The notes under the pieces: generated by a model
The model's database searches: none
What the model was told of the DNA's origin: nothing
What the model saw: the letters and a program-made list of their open reading frames with translations, nothing else
Part shown: positions 60,293-64,000 of the stretch, piece after piece
Layout: the number at the start of each line of letters is the position of its first letter
Position numbering within the stretch: position 1 is the first letter of the stretch
Position numbers and translations under genes: made by a program
NCBI GenBank assembly: GCA_937967405.1
Contig: CALCJV010000031.1
Location: 22,523-86,522, forward strand
Direction of reading: 5' to 3'
Origin: an uncultured Chloroflexales bacterium
Lineage (GTDB): Bacteria; Chloroflexota; Chloroflexia; Chloroflexales; Chloroflexaceae
DNA: 64,000 nucleotides

Positions 60293-60862
60293 ATGGCAAC
60301 CAACACCGCAGACCTACGCAACGGCGCAGTGTTGCGCTACAACGGCGGTCTTTGGCAGGTGGTGGAGTTTCAGCATGTCAAGCCCGGCAAGGGCGGGGCG
60401 TTTGTCCGCATCAAGATTAAAAATCTGGTGACGGGCGCAGTGATCGAGGATCGCCTACGGGCGGGCGAAGAAGTCACGATTGTGCGGGTCGAACGCCGCC
60501 AGATGCAGTTTCTCTACCGCGAAGATGATCACCTGATCTTTATGGATAATGAGACCTTTGATCAGCTGCCCGTGCCGGCCGCCATTGTCGGTGATAGCGT
60601 GCGTTTTCTGAAAGAAAATGAAACCTGTGATTTGGTGATTAGTGGCGATGATGACCAAATCATTGGTGTAGAATTACCCACGTTTGTGACACTGGAAGTG
60701 ACTGAGACGGCTACAGCGGTACGTGGTGATACGGCAACCGACGTAACCAAGCCGGCCATTCTGGAGACGGGCGCAGAGATTCAAGTGCCGTCGTTTGTGG
60801 ATCAGGGTACGCTAATCCGCATAGATACGCGCACGGGTCAGTACGTGGATCGGGTGCGCTAG
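60293..60862 (+). CDS. efp: Elongation factor P
   Basis: TADLRNGAVLRYNGGLWQVVEFQHVKPGKGGAFVRIKIKNLVTGAVIEDRLRAGE; C-terminal GAEIQVPSFVDQGTLIRIDTRTGQYVDRV. Confidence 0.97.
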   Translation: MATNTADLRNGAVLRYNGGLWQVVEFQHVKPGKGGAFVRIKIKNLVTGAVIEDRLRAGEEVTIVRVERRQMQFLYREDDHLIFMDNETFDQLPVPAAIVGDSVRFLKENETCDLVISGDDDQIIGVELPTFVTLEVTETATAVRGDTATDVTKPAILETGAEIQVPSFVDQGTLIRIDTRTGQYVDRVR

Positions 60863-62235
60863 CGAATTTGGGGGGCAGTCGTGGGTGCTCGCACCTGTTC
60901 GCGCAGCAGCACCTGCCACCCGACTGGCTCAAGCTGCACCTGCTCGGTATCAGCATCGTAGGCGAAGATCGCTCGCTCAAAGAATTGCACCGTCCGTAGT
61001 TGCCCATCGGCCGTGCGGGCGGTTTGTTCGGTGGAGCGGGGTACGCCAAACACATCCATGCCGCCGTTCTGCGTCCAGAACTGCTGAAAGCCACCACCGA
61101 GGCTATAGCCGCTCTGCTCGAAAAAGAGCGGCCCATCGCTGATCATTGGCGAAGCTAGTCCGTCCGCAGGGATGCCAATCGGCAGTGTGCCAAACGCGGC
61201 ACTGATGCTCCCGTCGCTGGTGAGGTCGGCTTGCACGGGCACGGGCTGCACCACAAATAGCGTATCGGTAAGCGATGGGCGATACTCCAAGCGGGCGCGG
61301 GCGAATGTCTGCTGGATGCCGAGTGCGGTTTGGCGCGGCGGCTCTAGCGGCAGCCCGAATACGGCATCACCGCCATGCGCCCGCCAATACCGCCAAATCA
61401 CGGCAGGCACGGGCTGCCCATTCACCACCTGATCGGCGGGCAGCGGGAGGACCTCCGCATACGCGGCGAGGACGGCTTGGATGCCGCGCAGGTTCTGCCC
61501 ATATTCAGGATCAACGGGCGACACGAGTTCGGGGATGATCGCCGCAATGCCCAGACTCGCAGCCCAATCGTGCATGCCGCCGGTGATGAAATACCGCTCC
61601 CAATAGCGTTGGTACTCGTACTCGGCGGCCGCCGCATACAGCTCGGCCATGCGGATTGAGGGTGCGTGTTCGCAGAAGGCCGGAAAGACTAAGCCCGCAT
61701 TGCTGTGGATAAAGATCACACCTGACGCATCGAGCAGGAAATTGCGGATCACGCGGCTTTCGAGCTGCGAGTCGGGGAATGCGCCGCCGGTATCCGAAAC
61801 AATCCCATAGGCTCCAAACACCGAACGGTTCCAGTCGTTCTCGCTGCACTCGTCAAGGTTGGTATTCATGTTGCGGTTCAGGTCTACCCCGAACGCATCA
61901 AACCGCCAGCCTAAGGCGACTCCATCAGGATTGATGGTGGGGATTAGGTAGAGTCGGACGGCATCGGGCACAGCTTGCGGATGGGACCGGTAGTAGTCAA
62001 TCAATTGGCGCGTGAGTTCGTAGGTGTTGGCTTCGGGTGCGCCGTGCGTATTGCCGACGATCACTAGCTTGCGTGGCCCCGTGCCCACCTGCACCGCCTC
62101 AATCGGGCGGCCTTGGGCAGAGTAGCCGATCACAAACTCGCGGATCGGCGTGGGGGCTTGGGCGTGGCTGGGCGTGGCTGAGCGGTGTCCTCCAAGCAAG
62201 AGCAGGACAGTGAGCCAGAGCCAGCTAATCCGCAT
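60859..62235 (-). CDS. Secreted M14-like zinc carboxypeptidase with C-terminal repeat domain
   Basis: Signal MRISWLWLTVLLLLGGHRSATPSHA; GNTHGAPEAN (HxxE), GVDLNRNMNTN, FIHSNAG, IIPELVSP; two WxxxGGxxVFGxP repeats. Start ATG 62235 rather than 62685. Confidence 0.85.
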   Translation of the reverse strand: MRISWLWLTVLLLLGGHRSATPSHAQAPTPIREFVIGYSAQGRPIEAVQVGTGPRKLVIVGNTHGAPEANTYELTRQLIDYYRSHPQAVPDAVRLYLIPTINPDGVALGWRFDAFGVDLNRNMNTNLDECSENDWNRSVFGAYGIVSDTGGAFPDSQLESRVIRNFLLDASGVIFIHSNAGLVFPAFCEHAPSIRMAELYAAAAEYEYQRYWERYFITGGMHDWAASLGIAAIIPELVSPVDPEYGQNLRGIQAVLAAYAEVLPLPADQVVNGQPVPAVIWRYWRAHGGDAVFGLPLEPPRQTALGIQQTFARARLEYRPSLTDTLFVVQPVPVQADLTSDGSISAAFGTLPIGIPADGLASPMISDGPLFFEQSGYSLGGGFQQFWTQNGGMDVFGVPRSTEQTARTADGQLRTVQFFERAIFAYDADTEQVQLEPVGWQVLLREQVRAPTTAPQIR

Positions 62236-63592
62236 ATTCGACCACATACGCTTGGAGCACATGCTGGGCGGCGGCGGCGCGAGTGTGACCGGCGGCAAGC
62301 TGCTGTTCGTACAGGTGCAGGCTCTTGCGGGCTGGGCTAGCCGGCGGATCGGCGAGGCGTTGGCGCAGCAGCTCCAATAGCGCGACTTCGGGCACGGCGC
62401 GTGCTGCCCAGAATGCCGTGCCCATAGCGAGCAGTTCGGCAGCGATCTCGGTGGCCGGGCGATCCACGATAGTTCCCGTTGCATCGTTCCATGCCAGTGT
62501 CGCATACAGCCCGTCGCGGCTTGCAGCATACAGATTCTGCTCAACGCGATCAAGGGCAAGCAACGGGCGATCCAGCCATGCCGGATCATGGAGCAGTCCG
62601 GTGAGCAGTAGCGCAAGGGCAACATCTTCGCGCAGGGTGGGCTGGGGACTGAATGAGCGGATTTCGAGCAGGCACGAATAGACATCGTTGGGGCAGGGCT
62701 TGATCCGCGCTGTGCGCCAGAAGTTCTTCATATTCGCTGCGAATGCATGGGCGGGGTCAGGCTCGCTGTAAAACTTCTCGCCCACGTCCTGCCAATACGT
62801 CTCCCAATCGGGATAGTAGGCGGGGGGCAAGCTCACTCGTTGGGTATTTACGCCGTGTAGCGCATCGAAGTGGGGGAAGCTAAACAGGGGTTTCCAGAGG
62901 AGCGAGCGCACTTCGGTGTAGCCACTGGGGGTCATATCTAGAAGGGCGGCGTGAGCACTCAGGGCCAGCAGGTAGGGCACGAGTTCGTAGGCTTTATTGA
63001 GGGTGTGGAGGGTACGCGGTAGGTTGGGCATCTGGATATTCAGGTGCGTCGATTGGCAGCCGCACATGGTCTCGCAGCGCAGTTCGGGCAGCGTGACGGC
63101 CCCCACTTGAATACGCGGCAGCTTGCCATTGATGCGATGCATGGCGTGCGATATATCCATCAGGTTTTGGTAGCGGGGCGAGTTCTGGGTAACGCGCAGA
63201 TCGCTAAGGGGCCCCGGATAGGTACCAATTCGCACGAGCCGCGCCCCAAACTGCCGTGCCGCCTGTACCGCGTGCCGTTCGATCTGGGTGGCTTCTTGGA
63301 GCAGGCTATGCGCCGCGCCCGCGATGGGCACGGGGGCAGTGTGGGTCTCAATGCTGCTTGTGCCTAGCTCGGAGGAGCTGTGCGGCAGCACAGCGAGAAT
63401 CTGATCGCGGATGTCCTCAGCAAGCAGCTGCCCATCTGCATCAATCAAGAGGTATTCGGTCTCCACGCCGACAACCATCGGATACCCTGCCGCTGGATCG
63501 GGGTGGGGTTGCCAGCGTTGCTGCAATTGCGTGAAGAACGCCGCCAGCATCTGTTGTTGGTGTGCTCGATCTACCTGTACGCTTTCGGTCAT
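62225..63592 (-). CDS. Glutamate-cysteine ligase-like (GCS2 family)
   Basis: VVGVETEYLLIDADGQ, SIETHTAPVPI, RIGTYPGPLSDLRVTQNSPRYQNL, CGCQSTHLNIQMP, EIRSFSPQPTLRED; start MTESVQ at 63592. Confidence 0.85.
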   Translation of the reverse strand: MTESVQVDRAHQQQMLAAFFTQLQQRWQPHPDPAAGYPMVVGVETEYLLIDADGQLLAEDIRDQILAVLPHSSSELGTSSIETHTAPVPIAGAAHSLLQEATQIERHAVQAARQFGARLVRIGTYPGPLSDLRVTQNSPRYQNLMDISHAMHRINGKLPRIQVGAVTLPELRCETMCGCQSTHLNIQMPNLPRTLHTLNKAYELVPYLLALSAHAALLDMTPSGYTEVRSLLWKPLFSFPHFDALHGVNTQRVSLPPAYYPDWETYWQDVGEKFYSEPDPAHAFAANMKNFWRTARIKPCPNDVYSCLLEIRSFSPQPTLREDVALALLLTGLLHDPAWLDRPLLALDRVEQNLYAASRDGLYATLAWNDATGTIVDRPATEIAAELLAMGTAFWAARAVPEVALLELLRQRLADPPASPARKSLHLYEQQLAAGHTRAAAAQHVLQAYVVEYAD

Positions 63593-63751
63593 AGTGGTTG
63601 CTTTTGCCCCTGCATCAAGATCAGTCCGTGTCCATGTTATCCCAAGCACTGAGCAGGAGCCACGTCCAAAAGGGTTGTTCATAACGGCTTGCCCACGCTA
63701 TCATACTATTATAGCCAAAGCAGTCCAATTCGGGTGCAGGGGGGGCAAGCC

Positions 63752-64000
63752 CTAATCGAAATTGGGCATGGCCAGATACCATCCCATTGCCTCAATCGGA
63801 TCGCCGCCCAACACGCGGCGGCGCGGTAGCGCGAAGATGCGCTGCATGTTGCGCCCTTGCCACGTCGTTACGGCATTGGTGTAGCCAGCGGCCTGCGCTA
63901 GTTCGATCACCGTGTCGGTGTATTTGCCGGCCGGATAACAGAAGCTCCGCACGGGTGCGCCGAGTTCGGCTTCGATGATCGCCCGCGACTCGGTCAGTTC
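63752..64000 (-). CDS. C-terminal part of a polysaccharide deacetylase-like protein (runs off window)
   Basis: Open frame to the edge: ELTESRAIIEAELGAPVRSFCYPAGKYTDTVIELAQAAGYTNAVTTWQGRN (FCYPAGKY is typical). Confidence 0.8.
   Translation of the reverse strand, partial: ELTESRAIIEAELGAPVRSFCYPAGKYTDTVIELAQAAGYTNAVTTWQGRNMQRIFALPRRRVLGGDPIEAMGWYLAMPNFD

Noticed and set aside
62236-62685. N-terminal extension of the M14 carboxypeptidase ORF
   Set aside because: It overlaps the GCS2-like gene and precedes a clear signal peptide starting at 62235.

Overview
The window is chromosomal, GC-rich bacterial sequence that looks like a filamentous phototrophic Chloroflexota. The lineage is inferred from the bchJ-bchE-hemN operon plus general gene style; no search was run. 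It is densely coded. Recognisable core genes are bchJ, bchE, hemN, lpdA, a Trk/Ktr K+ uptake pair, tatD, rho, rpsR, gpmI, mazG, lepA, an inositol-3-phosphate synthase, lysS and efp. Several accessory modules stand out: (1) a caspase-like protease behind a small coiled-coil protein; (2) a PHP-Schlafen/AlbA fusion with a triplicated C-terminal domain, next to a HerA/DUF87 ATPase; (3) a translationally coupled AAA ATPase + DUF4276 (TOPRIM-like) pair resembling two-gene OLD/PARIS-type defence; (4) an AbrB-like/Doc-like toxin-antitoxin pair 1 bp behind lysS, whose Fic motif lacks the usual K/R residues; (5) a membrane pseudokinase with every catalytic motif lost, abutting a variant sirtuin; (6) a STAND-like protein with a broken Walker A; (7) an ATP-grasp/alpha-E/transglutaminase/TatD cluster. 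Non-coding signals include a heptanucleotide (AGGTRTC-type) repeat family at four intergenic sites, recurrent extended -10 promoters (TG[C/G]TATA[A/C]T), a long rho leader, and a multi-hairpin region after rho. I saw no CRISPR array, rRNA, convincing tRNA or intact transposon.
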